Positions 33,464-41,952 of a stretch of DNA of 64,000 nt are shown piece by piece (the first letter of the stretch is position 1; every line of letters starts with the position of its first letter). Source of the DNA: Wenjunlia tyrosinilytica. Lineage in GTDB: Bacteria > Actinomycetota > Actinomycetes > Streptomycetales > Streptomycetaceae. The DNA is taken from positions 457,892-521,891 of the forward strand of contig NZ_BMMS01000001.1 of assembly GCF_014646055.1 (NCBI RefSeq), read 5' to 3'. The position numbers were made by a program, and so were the translations under genes. The notes below the pieces were generated by a model that worked only from the letters and a program-made list of their open reading frames with translations, was not told the DNA's origin and ran no database searches.

Positions 33464-34798
33464 ATGCCGCGAATTCACCGGGCTGCCGCAGCCGCTGCAG
33501 CGGCCACCGCCATAGCCCTGCTCGGCAGCGCGTGTACCGGCAGTAGTAGCGGCAGCGCGACGGACGACGCCAGCAAGGAGACCACCATCACCTTCTGGCA
33601 CGGCTGGAGTGCCGCGAACGAGGTGAAGGCGATCAACGACAACATCGCGGCCTTCGAGAAGGCGCACCCCAACATCCACGTCAAGGTCGTCAAGAACATG
33701 AACGACGAGAAGATCCAGCAAGCGCTTCGGGCCGGCGGCCCCAACGCCCCCGACGTGGTCTCCTCCTTCACCACCGACAACGTCGGCAAGTTCTGCGACT
33801 CCAAAGCGTTCGCCGACCTCGACCCCTTCCTGAAGAAGTCGCACGTCGACGTCGTCGACACCTTCCCGAAGCCCATGGCGGACTACACGCAGTTCGAGGG
33901 CAAGCGCTGCACCCTGCCCCTGCTGGGCGACGCCTACGGCCTCTACTACAACAAGGACGCGTTCCGGAAGGCGGGCATCAAGGCCCCGCCGAAGACGATG
34001 ACGGAGTTCAAGAAGGACATCCTGAAGCTGACCAAGGCCAAGGGGGACTCCTTCGAGCAGCTCGGCTTCATGCCGAACTTCCACGGCTACGAGTCCACGG
34101 CCACGCACCTCGCGGCGCAGTGGAACCCCACGTACTTCACCCAGGACGGCAAGGCGAACACCGCCAAGGACCCCGCGTTCACCAAGATGTTCAGGTGGCA
34201 GGCCGACGTGGTGAAGTCGCTCGGCGGGTACCAGAAGCTGGAGAAGTACCGCAGCACCTTCGGTGACGAGTGGGGGGCGAAGAACCCCTTCCACACCGGC
34301 CAGGTGGCCATGGCGATCGACGGCGAGTGGCGCGCGGGCATGGCCAAGTCCGCGGGGGTGAAGTTCGACTTCGGTGTCGCCCCGTTCCCCGTCCCCGACG
34401 ACCAGTTCGACACCTACGGCAAGGGCTACCTGTCGGGCACGATCATCGGCATCTCGAACACGAGCACCAAGCAGAACGCCTCGTGGGAGCTGCTGAAGTA
34501 CATGGCCCTCAACACCGAAGCGGTCGTCAACTTCTCCAACGCCATCCACAACGTCCCCTCGACGCTGGCGGCGCTGAAGTCGCCCGCGCTGAACAAGGAC
34601 CCGGACTTCCAGACGTTCGTGAAGATCGCTCAGCACCCGTACAGCAGTTCCACGCCCGCCAGCATCAACGGCGGCACGTACCAGCTCACCCTCCAGGACT
34701 TCGGCTACGCCTTCGAGAAGGGCAAGGAGCCGAACCTGGCCGACGGTCTGAAGGCCGTGGACAAGCAGATCGACAAAGACATCGCCCAGGCGAAGTGA
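33464..34798 (+). CDS. csnE: Sugar ABC transporter solute-binding lipoprotein
   Basis: A 444-residue family 1 extracellular solute-binding protein. The lipoprotein signal ends LLGSACTG, placing the lipid-modified Cys at about residue 24. TTITFWHGWSAANEVKAI and GEWRAG are typical of MalE-like sugar binders. By position in the csn operon it should capture chitosan oligosaccharides (glucosamine oligomers) for CsnF-CsnG. No ATPase gene is in the operon; as usual in Streptomyces, a shared ATPase such as MsiK probably energises uptake. Leader GGAGATCGGA precedes the ATG. Confidence 0.9.
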   Translation: MPRIHRAAAAAAAATAIALLGSACTGSSSGSATDDASKETTITFWHGWSAANEVKAINDNIAAFEKAHPNIHVKVVKNMNDEKIQQALRAGGPNAPDVVSSFTTDNVGKFCDSKAFADLDPFLKKSHVDVVDTFPKPMADYTQFEGKRCTLPLLGDAYGLYYNKDAFRKAGIKAPPKTMTEFKKDILKLTKAKGDSFEQLGFMPNFHGYESTATHLAAQWNPTYFTQDGKANTAKDPAFTKMFRWQADVVKSLGGYQKLEKYRSTFGDEWGAKNPFHTGQVAMAIDGEWRAGMAKSAGVKFDFGVAPFPVPDDQFDTYGKGYLSGTIIGISNTSTKQNASWELLKYMALNTEAVVNFSNAIHNVPSTLAALKSPALNKDPDFQTFVKIAQHPYSSSTPASINGGTYQLTLQDFGYAFEKGKEPNLADGLKAVDKQIDKDIAQAK

Positions 34799-34821
34799 CG
34801 AGCGGCAACTGGTGAACTGAC

Positions 34822-35817
34822 ATGGCATCCGTCCTCGGCACGGCACAGGCGGACGCGACCGTCCCGGCGGCGCCTTCCCCGCAGTACACACTGCGCAGGA
34901 AGCGCCGCCGGGAGCGGGTGCGCAACCTGGCCTTCCTGTCCCCCTGGCTGATCGGCTTCAGCGTCTTCTTCGTCTACCCCCTGGTCTCGACCGTCTACTT
35001 CTCCTTCATGAAGTACGACGGCTTCAAGCCACCGGTGTGGAACGGGGTCGACAACTGGAAGTACGTCTTCAGCGACTACCCCTTCTTCTGGCCGGCCCTG
35101 TGGAACACGCTGTGGCTGGTCGTGGTGATGGTGACCCTGCGGGTGGCCTTCGGCCTCGGCATCGGCCTGCTCATCACCAAGATCAAGAGCGGCGCGGGCT
35201 TCTTCCGCACGGCCTTCTACCTGCCCTACCTGGCCCCGCCGGTCGCCGCCACCATGGCGTTCGCGTTCCTGCTCAACCCCGGCACGGGCCCGGCCAACAA
35301 CATCCTGCACAAGATCGGCCTGCCGCAGCCCGGCTGGTTCAACGACCCGGCCTGGTCCAAGCCGGCACTGACCGTGCTCGCCCTGTGGGGCATCGGCGAT
35401 CTGATGGTCATCTTCATGGCGTCACTGCTCGACGTGCCCAAGGAGCAGTACGAGGCGGCCGAGCTGGACGGCACGGGACCGTGGCAGAGGTTCCGCTACG
35501 TCACCCTGCCGAACATCTCCCCGATCCTGATGTTCGCCGTGGTCACCGGTGTGATCCAGACCATGCAGTACTACACCCAGCCCCTGGTCGCCGGAAAGGT
35601 CGCCAGCGGTGTGATCGGCGGCTCCGGCCAGCAGTTCGAACCCGGCTACCCGGACAAGTCCACGCTGACCCTGCCCCAGCTCGTGTACAACCTCGGCTTC
35701 CAGCGTTTCGACACCGGATCGGCGTGTGTGATCGCCCTGGTGCTGTTCGCCCTCGCCATGGTGTTCACGGCGCTCCTGATGCGCCGCCGCAGCGGCTTCC
35801 TGTCGGCGGAGGACTGA
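34822..35817 (+). CDS. csnF: Sugar ABC transporter permease, MalF type
   Basis: A 331-residue inner-membrane permease. Six hydrophobic helices start with LAFLSPWLIGFSVFFVYPLVSTVYFSF. The cytoplasmic EAA loop EQYEAAELDGTGPWQRFRYVTLPNISP is intact (EAAxxxGxxxxxxFxxxxLP), giving the ATPase contact site. It pairs with CsnG to import the sugar delivered by CsnE. The gene starts 24 bp after csnE and ends 5 bp before csnG, so the three are cotranscribed. Confidence 0.92.
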   Translation: MASVLGTAQADATVPAAPSPQYTLRRKRRRERVRNLAFLSPWLIGFSVFFVYPLVSTVYFSFMKYDGFKPPVWNGVDNWKYVFSDYPFFWPALWNTLWLVVVMVTLRVAFGLGIGLLITKIKSGAGFFRTAFYLPYLAPPVAATMAFAFLLNPGTGPANNILHKIGLPQPGWFNDPAWSKPALTVLALWGIGDLMVIFMASLLDVPKEQYEAAELDGTGPWQRFRYVTLPNISPILMFAVVTGVIQTMQYYTQPLVAGKVASGVIGGSGQQFEPGYPDKSTLTLPQLVYNLGFQRFDTGSACVIALVLFALAMVFTALLMRRRSGFLSAED

Positions 35818-35822
35818 GCGAC

Positions 35823-36731
35823 ATGACCGATGTGATGACCCCCGCCACCACCCCCGCGCTCGGCGAGCGCCCGGCCCACAGGTCTGCCGCGGCCCGGACC
35901 GCCCGCCGCAGGTCGGCGCTGCACTGGATCGCCGTGCACTCGCTCGGCATCGCCGCCGCGCTGTTCTTCGTCCTGCCGTTCGTCTTCGTCCTCCTCACGG
36001 CGCTGATGAGCGATCAGCAGGCGCTGACCCGCGACCTGTGGCCCAGGACCTGGGAGTGGAGCAACTTCTCGACCGTCTGGGACACCCCGGGCTTTCTGAC
36101 GTGGTGGCGCAACACCCTGCTGTACGCGGGAGCGGGCACGCTCTTGACCGTGGTCTCCAGCATCCCGGTCGCCTACGCGCTGGCGAAGTTCCGCTTCCGC
36201 GGCAGAAACGTTGCTCTCATGCTCGTCATCTCCACGATGATGCTGCCGCCGCAGGTGATCATTGTTCCGATGTACTTGTTCTGGGCGAAGCAGCTGCACC
36301 TGTCGGGGACGCTGTGGCCGCTGATCATCCCCATGGCCTTCGGCGACGCGTTCACGATCTTCCTGCTGCGGCAGTTCCTGCTCACGATCCCCAAGGAGTA
36401 CGTGGACGCGGCGAAGGTCGACGGCTGCGGGGAACTGCGCACCCTGGTGCACGTCATCCTGCCGATGGCCAAGCCCGCGATCGCCGCGGTCGCCCTGTTC
36501 CAGTTCTTCTACTGCTGGAACGACTACTTCGGACCGCAGATCTACGCCAGTGAGAACCCTGGCGCCTGGACGCTCTCCTACGGCCTCGAGTCGTTCAAGG
36601 GCGCCCACCACACCAACTGGAATCTGACGATGGCCGCCACCGTGCTGGTCATGGCACCGGTCATCGTCGTCTTCTTCTTCGCGCAGAAGGCCTTCATCGA
36701 AGGCGTGACTCTCACGGGGGTTAAGGGATGA
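35823..36731 (+). CDS. csnG: Sugar ABC transporter permease, MalG type
   Basis: A 302-residue permease of the MalG type with six hydrophobic segments, starting WIAVHSLGIAAALFFVLPFVFVLL. The EAA-like loop EYVDAAKVDGCGELRTLVHVILPMAKP is present. It forms the transport channel with CsnF. The ATG at 35823 follows the csnF stop by 5 bp. Its TGA overlaps the csnH ATG (ATGA), indicating coupled translation with the glycosidase. Confidence 0.92.
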   Translation: MTDVMTPATTPALGERPAHRSAAARTARRRSALHWIAVHSLGIAAALFFVLPFVFVLLTALMSDQQALTRDLWPRTWEWSNFSTVWDTPGFLTWWRNTLLYAGAGTLLTVVSSIPVAYALAKFRFRGRNVALMLVISTMMLPPQVIIVPMYLFWAKQLHLSGTLWPLIIPMAFGDAFTIFLLRQFLLTIPKEYVDAAKVDGCGELRTLVHVILPMAKPAIAAVALFQFFYCWNDYFGPQIYASENPGAWTLSYGLESFKGAHHTNWNLTMAATVLVMAPVIVVFFFAQKAFIEGVTLTGVKG

Positions 36732-37981
36732 AACTCGCAGTCGTCGGCGGTGGCTCCACCTATACGCCCGAACTCATCGACGGCTTCGCGCGCCTGCGCG
36801 AGTCGCTGCCCATCGAGGAACTGGTCCTCGTCGACCCGGCCGCCGACCGCCTGGAGCTGGTCGGGGGCCTGGCCCGGCGGATCTTCGCCAAGCAGGGCCA
36901 CACGGGGAAGGTCGTCACCACCTCCGACCTGGACGCCGCGGTGGCCGACGCCGACGCCGTGCTGCTGCAACTGCGGGTCGGCGGGCAGGCGGCACGCAAC
37001 CAGGACGAGACATGGCCGCTGGAGTGCGGCTGCGTCGGCCAGGAGACCACGGGCGCGGGAGGGCTGGCCAAGGCCCTGCGGACCGTCCCGGTGGTGCTCG
37101 ACATCGCCGAGCGGATCGCCCGCGGCAACCCCGACGCGTGGATCATCGACTTCACCAACCCCGTCGGCATCGTCACACGCGCGCTCCTGCAGGCCGGGCA
37201 CAGGGCCGTGGGCCTGTGCAACGTCGCCATCGGCTTCCAGCGCAGGTTCGCCGCGCTGCTGGGGGTGACCCCCGACCAGGTCACGCTCGACCACGTGGGG
37301 CTCAACCACCTCACCTGGGAGCGGGCCGTCCGCCTCAACGGGGAGGACGTCCTGCCCAAGCTGCTGGTCGAGCACGGCGACGCGGTCGCCGAGGACCTGC
37401 GCATGCCGCGCTCCCTGCTCGACCGGCTCGGCGTCGTACCGTCCTACTACCTGCGCTACTTCTACGCGCACGACGAGGTGGTGCGCGAGCTCAAGGTCAA
37501 ACCGTCGCGCGCGGCCGAGGTCGCCGCCATGGAAAGGCAGTTGCTCGACCTGTACGCCGACCCGTCCCTGGACGAGAAGCCGGAGCTGCTGGCCCAGCGG
37601 GGCGGCGCCTTCTACTCGGAGGCCGCGGTGGCGCTGGCGTCCTCGCTCCTGCGGGACACAGGCGACGTCCAGGTGGTCAACACCCTCAACAACGGCACCC
37701 TGCCCTTCCTCCCGGACGACGCGGTCATCGAGGTCCCCGCCACGGTGGACGGCTCCGGCACCAAGCCGCTGCCCGTCGCCCCGCTGGAGCCCCTGTACTC
37801 GGGCCTGATCGCGAATGTGACCGCGTACGAGCACCTGGCGCTCGAGGCCGCCCTGCACGGGGGCCGCGACCGGGTCTTCAAGGCACTGCTCGCCCATCCG
37901 CTGATCGGCCAGACCGAGTACGCGGACGCCCTGACCGACCGGCTCATCGCGCACAACCGCGAGCACCTGGCATGGGCGTGA
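36728..37981 (+). CDS. csnH: GH4 NAD/Mn-dependent glycosidase
   Basis: A 417-residue GH4 enzyme, annotated by family as 6-phospho-beta-glucosidase. The Rossmann start MKLAVVGGGSTYTPELIDG binds NAD. The metal site is formed by Cys in VGLCNVAIG and His in GLNHLTWER. IDFTNPVGIVTRAL is the further GH4 signature. GH4 enzymes use a redox-elimination mechanism and usually act on 6-phosphosugars. Here sugars enter by an ABC system, which does not phosphorylate, so either CsnK phosphorylates first or the enzyme takes unphosphorylated glucosamine oligomers. The ATG overlaps the csnG stop. Confidence 0.9.
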   Translation: MKLAVVGGGSTYTPELIDGFARLRESLPIEELVLVDPAADRLELVGGLARRIFAKQGHTGKVVTTSDLDAAVADADAVLLQLRVGGQAARNQDETWPLECGCVGQETTGAGGLAKALRTVPVVLDIAERIARGNPDAWIIDFTNPVGIVTRALLQAGHRAVGLCNVAIGFQRRFAALLGVTPDQVTLDHVGLNHLTWERAVRLNGEDVLPKLLVEHGDAVAEDLRMPRSLLDRLGVVPSYYLRYFYAHDEVVRELKVKPSRAAEVAAMERQLLDLYADPSLDEKPELLAQRGGAFYSEAAVALASSLLRDTGDVQVVNTLNNGTLPFLPDDAVIEVPATVDGSGTKPLPVAPLEPLYSGLIANVTAYEHLALEAALHGGRDRVFKALLAHPLIGQTEYADALTDRLIAHNREHLAWA

Positions 37982-39033
37982 CCCGCTTGACCGCCGCCGT
38001 CCAGCAAACCCACGAGGCCATGCCACCCACTCCTCTGCTCCCGCGAGGCGTCCTCGCCGTGGACGCGGGCAACAGCAAGACCGACGTCGCCCTGGTCGCC
38101 CCGGACGGCTCGCTGCTCGGCACCGCCCGGGGCGGCGGCTTCCAGCCCCACGAGACGGGCCCGGAGGCCGCGGTCGCCACTTTGGTGCCCCTGGTCACGT
38201 CGGCCGCCGCCCAGGCGGGCCTGGCCGTTTCGCGGGCGGTCCCGCTGGTCGAGCACGTCTCGGCGTGCCTGGCCAACGCCGATCTGCCCATTGAGGAACA
38301 GCGACTCGAACAGGCCATCAGAAGACATGGCTGGGGCCGTACTGCGCGCGTCGCCAACGACACCTTCGCCCTCCTGCGGGCGGGCGTCGAGGAGCCGCGC
38401 GGAGTGGCCGTGGTCTGCGGAGCGGGCATCAACTGCGCGGGACTGCTGCCCGACGGGCGCACGGCCCGCTTCCCCGCCCTCGGCAAGATCTCCGGTGACT
38501 GGGGCGGCGGCGGGCATCTCGCCGAGGAGGCCATGTGGTGGGCGGCGCGAGCCGAGGACGGGCGCGGTCCCGGGACATCCCTGGCCACGGCCATGCCGAG
38601 GCACTTCGGGCTGACCTCGATGCAGCATCTCATCGAGGCCCTGCACTTGGGGGAGATCGCCTCCGTACGCCGCCACGAACTGACACCCGTGCTGTTCGAG
38701 GAGGCGGAGGGGGGTGACCCGGTGTCCGTGGCGCTCATCCACCGGCAGGCGGAGGAGATCGTCGCCCTGGCCGTGGTTGCGCTGCGCCGCCTGGACATGC
38801 TCGACGGCCCGGCCGACGTCGTCCTCGGCGGAGGCGTGCTGGCGGCCCGCCGTCCGCTGCTGATGAGCGCCGTGGAGGAACTGCTCAAGGAGCGGGCCCC
38901 CCACGCCGTCACCCGGGTGGTCACCACTCCCCCGGTCGTGGGCGCGGCCCTGCTGGGCCTCGACCACACCGAGGCGACACCCGCGGCCCGCGGACGGCTG
39001 CGCACCGCCTACGAGAGCGGGCTGACGGCGTAG
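37978..39033 (+). CDS. csnK: BadF/BcrA-type sugar kinase (N-acetylglucosamine/glucosamine kinase-like)
   Basis: A 351-residue ASKHA-fold kinase. LAVDAGNSKTDVALVAPDGS is the phosphate-1 loop, VANDTFALLRAG the substrate-side motif, VVCGAGINCAGL phosphate-2 and VLGGGVLAARRPLL the adenosine motif. The closest family by pattern is the BadF/BadG/BcrA ATPase group that includes N-acetylglucosamine kinases; its role in the csn operon should be phosphorylation of glucosamine or its oligomers. The GTG at 37978 overlaps the csnH stop as GTGA; an ATG at 37972 and an ATG at 38020 (after GAGG) are alternatives. The operon ends at the hairpin just downstream. Confidence 0.85.
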   Translation: MTRLTAAVQQTHEAMPPTPLLPRGVLAVDAGNSKTDVALVAPDGSLLGTARGGGFQPHETGPEAAVATLVPLVTSAAAQAGLAVSRAVPLVEHVSACLANADLPIEEQRLEQAIRRHGWGRTARVANDTFALLRAGVEEPRGVAVVCGAGINCAGLLPDGRTARFPALGKISGDWGGGGHLAEEAMWWAARAEDGRGPGTSLATAMPRHFGLTSMQHLIEALHLGEIASVRRHELTPVLFEEAEGGDPVSVALIHRQAEEIVALAVVALRRLDMLDGPADVVLGGGVLAARRPLLMSAVEELLKERAPHAVTRVVTTPPVVGAALLGLDHTEATPAARGRLRTAYESGLTA

Positions 39034-39050
39034 CCGGGCGCCGCGAGACC

Positions 39051-39085
39051 GGGGAGGGGCCCCCACCGTCCGGGGGCCCCTCCCC
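39051..39085 (+). terminator. Terminator of the csn operon
   Basis: A perfect 14-bp stem GGGGAGGGGCCCCC (39051-39064) with GGGGGCCCCTCCCC (39072-39085), loop ACCGTCC. It begins 17 nt after the csnK stop. Confidence 0.9.
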
Positions 39086-39302
39086 TTCCCCATGTTCCTC
39101 GCCCGCTCGGGTGGACGCCGGTAGGGAACCAGTGGGGGCCGTCGGGCGTGGAAGGTACTGAGAGGCCGCTGACTTCGGGTGTTGCCCGTCGTCAGTGCCT
39201 TTCGCGCGGCGCAGAAGAAGATCGCGCCATATCGGGTGTGGATGTCGGTCCGTGCGGCGATACTTCTCGCTGACACAGTCAGGCACCCAAGGGGGAGGGG
39301 CA

Positions 39303-40769
39303 GTGGCTGGAGCTCCAACGACAGGCGGGCCGACCATGGGCGGACCCACCGCGGTGCTGCCTGCCCCCGGACCGCAGGCACCCGCAGGGCCGCCGGGAGC
39401 CGCCGGACCACCGCGGTCGCCCCGGCCGCCGCGCCGCCCCGCGTACCAGGACGGCCTCGACCGGTTCAAGGACGCCGCGACGACCGAGCCCGGGAGGCTG
39501 CGGATCATCGGCGCCGCACTGGTCGTGCTCGTGCTGGTCTTCGGCGCGATGACCGCCTGGCAGGTGATGGACCGGGCATCGTCCGCGAGGGACGTGGTGG
39601 AGCGCAGCCAGCCGCTCACCGCGAACGCCGCCGACATCTACCGGTATCTCGCGGACGCCGACGCCACGGCGGCCAGTGGGTTCCTGGCGGGCGGACAGGA
39701 GCCCAAGCGGATCCGCGACCGCTACAACGACGACATACGGCGGGCCTCCGGCCTGCTGGCCGAGGCCGCCGCCAACAGCGAGGGGTCCGGCACCGGCAGA
39801 CGCCAGATCGCCCAGCTCAACCGCGATCTGCCCGTCTACACCGGCCTGGTGGCCTCCGCCCGCGCCAACAACCGCCAGGGGCTTCCGCTGGGCGGCGCCT
39901 ATCTGCGGTACGCCTCCGAGAAGATGCGCACGCGGCTGCTGCCGGCGGCCGAGAAGCTGTACACGGCGGAGTCGGACCGCCTCGCCGCGGACTACGACGC
40001 AGCCGAGGCACTCCCCTGGGCGGCGACGGGCCTCGGGGTGGTGGCGCTGGGCGGACTGCTGTGGGCGCAGCGCAGGATGTTCCGGCGTACCAAGCGGGTG
40101 TTCAACGTCGGTCTGCTGGGCGCCACCGCCGCCCTTGCCACCGTGCTGGTGTGGCTGGTCGTGGGGCACACGCTCGCCCGAGGCGGGCTCACCGAGAGCA
40201 ACGACCACGGAGCCAAGTCCCTCCAGGTGCTCAGTGAGGCGCGGATCACCGCGCTCAAGGCCCGTGGCGACGAGGGCCTGACCCTGGTGGCCCGCGGCTC
40301 CGGCGCGGTGTACGAGGAGACGTACAAGGCGGACATGAGGCAGCTCAGCAGCGGAGGCTCGGACCTGCGCGACGGGGCCCTGCTCGAGCGGGCCCTGCTC
40401 CTCGCCGACGACACGTCGGGCAGCGGCCCGGTGAATCTGGCGATCGGCGATGTGCGGACCTGGAAGAGCGTCCACGCGCAGGCCCGGCGCAGCGACGACA
40501 GCGGCAGTTACGACGAGGCCGTGGCCTACGTCATCGGCGGCAAGGACCGCGACGGCAAGCCCGTTCGGCAGCCCACGGCCACGGTGTTCGACGCCCTCGA
40601 CCGGAATCTGTCCCTGGCCGCCCGGCAGGAGCAGGCCGAGTTCGAGAAGGCGGCGAACGACGGGCGGGACGCGCTCGGCGGCCTCGCGGTCGGCGCCGGG
40701 GTGCTGGCGGTGCTCGCCTCGGCGGCCGTGGTGCTCGGCATCGGCAGACGCCTGTCGGAGTACCGGTGA
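39303..40769 (+). CDS. glnX: GlnX-like four-helix membrane sensor
   Basis: A 488-residue membrane protein: a Pro/Gly-rich cytoplasmic N-terminus (about 1-55), helix 1 (LRIIGAALVVLVLVFGAMTAW), an extracytoplasmic helical domain, helices 2 and 3 (ALPWAATGLGVVALGGLLWA; VGLLGATAALATVLVWLVVG), a second extracytoplasmic domain, and helix 4 (GGLAVGAGVLAVLASAAVVLGIG) with a short basic tail. This topology and its position before a GlnH-like protein and a PknG kinase match mycobacterial GlnX, which passes amino-acid signals from GlnH to PknG. Order relative to pknG is inverted in transcription sense compared with my memory of Mycobacterium but membership is the same. The GTG at 39303 follows AGGGGGAG. 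Confidence 0.78.
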   Translation: MAGAPTTGGPTMGGPTAVLPAPGPQAPAGPPGAAGPPRSPRPPRRPAYQDGLDRFKDAATTEPGRLRIIGAALVVLVLVFGAMTAWQVMDRASSARDVVERSQPLTANAADIYRYLADADATAASGFLAGGQEPKRIRDRYNDDIRRASGLLAEAAANSEGSGTGRRQIAQLNRDLPVYTGLVASARANNRQGLPLGGAYLRYASEKMRTRLLPAAEKLYTAESDRLAADYDAAEALPWAATGLGVVALGGLLWAQRRMFRRTKRVFNVGLLGATAALATVLVWLVVGHTLARGGLTESNDHGAKSLQVLSEARITALKARGDEGLTLVARGSGAVYEETYKADMRQLSSGGSDLRDGALLERALLLADDTSGSGPVNLAIGDVRTWKSVHAQARRSDDSGSYDEAVAYVIGGKDRDGKPVRQPTATVFDALDRNLSLAARQEQAEFEKAANDGRDALGGLAVGAGVLAVLASAAVVLGIGRRLSEYR

Positions 40770-40783
40770 AGGGGGGAGCACGG

Positions 40784-41755
40784 ATGAGGTCCACGGTGGT
40801 GGGTGCGCTGGCCGCCTGCGCGGTGGGGCTGGGCGCGTTCGCCCTGCCCCTCGTGACGGGCGGAACCGGCTCGGGGGAGGGCACCGGCCATGGCGCCTCC
40901 TCGTCCGCGGCGAAGAGCGCGTCGGCGCGGCAGGCGGCGGCGGGCACGTGCGATCCCACGGCGAGCCTGCGCCCGTCGGGTGGCTCGGAGGGCTCGGGAC
41001 CCGGGGTCGACCGGATCAAGAAGCGCGGGAAGCTGGTCGTGGGCGTCGACCAGAACAGCTACCTGTGGGGGTATCGCGACCCCGGCACCGGCCGGATCGA
41101 GGGCTTCGACATCGACCTCGTCCGCGCCATCGCCAACGACATCCTCGGCAGCCCCGACAAGGTCACCTACAAGACCGTGCCCACGGACCAGCGCATACCG
41201 GCGATCCGGAACGGGACCGTGGACATGGTGGTGCGGACGATGACGATCACCTGCGAGCGGCTGGACCAAGTGGCCTTCTCCACCGTCTACTTCGAGGCCG
41301 GGCAGCAGTTGCTGGCCCCGAAGGACTCGGCCGTCACCGGCTTCGACGACAGCCTGTCCGGCAAGCGGGTCTGCGTCGCCAAGGGCTCGACCAACGAGGC
41401 GCTGCTGGCCAAGGACAGCCACGGCTCCAAGGCGGTCCTGGTGCCCAACCAGCTGGACTGCCTGGTGCGCGTCCAGCTCGGCGAGGCGGACGCGGTCCTG
41501 ACCGACAACGCGCTGGCGGCGGGCCAGGCCGCACAGGACCCCTCCATGCACCTCGTGGGCAAGAAGCTCACCGACGAGCCGTACGGCGTCGCGATGAAGA
41601 AGGGGGACGACGGCCTCGTCCGCCGGGTCAACAAGGTCCTCGAGGACTACCGCTCGGGAGGCGGCCGCAGCCCCTGGATGCGGTCCTTCGACAAGTGGTT
41701 GGGGCACGACCTGGACAAGCCCTCGGCGCCTCCGTCCGCGAAGTACAAGGACTGA
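40784..41755 (+). CDS. glnH: GlnH-like amino-acid-binding protein
   Basis: A 323-residue family 3 extracellular solute-binding protein. Residues about 90-310 carry the typical fold: KLVVGVDQNSYLWGYRD, IEGFDIDLVRAIANDIL, DMVVRTMTITCERLDQVAFSTVYF, KRVCVAKGSTNEALL and ADAVLTDNAL. No ABC permease or ATPase is adjacent, so it probably acts as a receptor, as GlnH does in the mycobacterial GlnH-GlnX-PknG pathway, sensing aspartate, glutamate or glutamine. The N-terminus has one hydrophobic stretch (VVGALAACAVGLGAFALPLV). Its only Cys (12) sits too early for a good lipobox, so the protein is either secreted or held by the uncleaved helix. ATG 40784 has GGGGGGAG 5 nt upstream. Confidence 0.85.
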   Translation: MRSTVVGALAACAVGLGAFALPLVTGGTGSGEGTGHGASSSAAKSASARQAAAGTCDPTASLRPSGGSEGSGPGVDRIKKRGKLVVGVDQNSYLWGYRDPGTGRIEGFDIDLVRAIANDILGSPDKVTYKTVPTDQRIPAIRNGTVDMVVRTMTITCERLDQVAFSTVYFEAGQQLLAPKDSAVTGFDDSLSGKRVCVAKGSTNEALLAKDSHGSKAVLVPNQLDCLVRVQLGEADAVLTDNALAAGQAAQDPSMHLVGKKLTDEPYGVAMKKGDDGLVRRVNKVLEDYRSGGGRSPWMRSFDKWLGHDLDKPSAPPSAKYKD

Positions 41756-41883
41756 CAGGACCCGACGGGGACTGGCAAGGGCTGCGGGGAGGACCGGGGG
41801 ACGGAAGGCCGGGGAGACCGAGGGAGCACGGAAAGCACAGGAGTACGGGCAGAGGGGCGACGGCGGGGTCGGCGAGGGCCGAG

Positions 41884-41907
41884 ACTTGAGCCGACACTTG
41901 AGCCGAC
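41884..41907 (+). repeat. 12-bp tandem duplication upstream of the helical-protein gene
   Basis: ACTTGAGCCGAC occurs twice in direct tandem at the end of a purine-rich plus-strand tract (41755-41880) that separates glnH from the next gene. Confidence 0.7.
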
Positions 41908-41952
41908 GGCCGGCGGGGGCGGATCGGCGTCCATGTCTGGGAAAGGGGTTCC

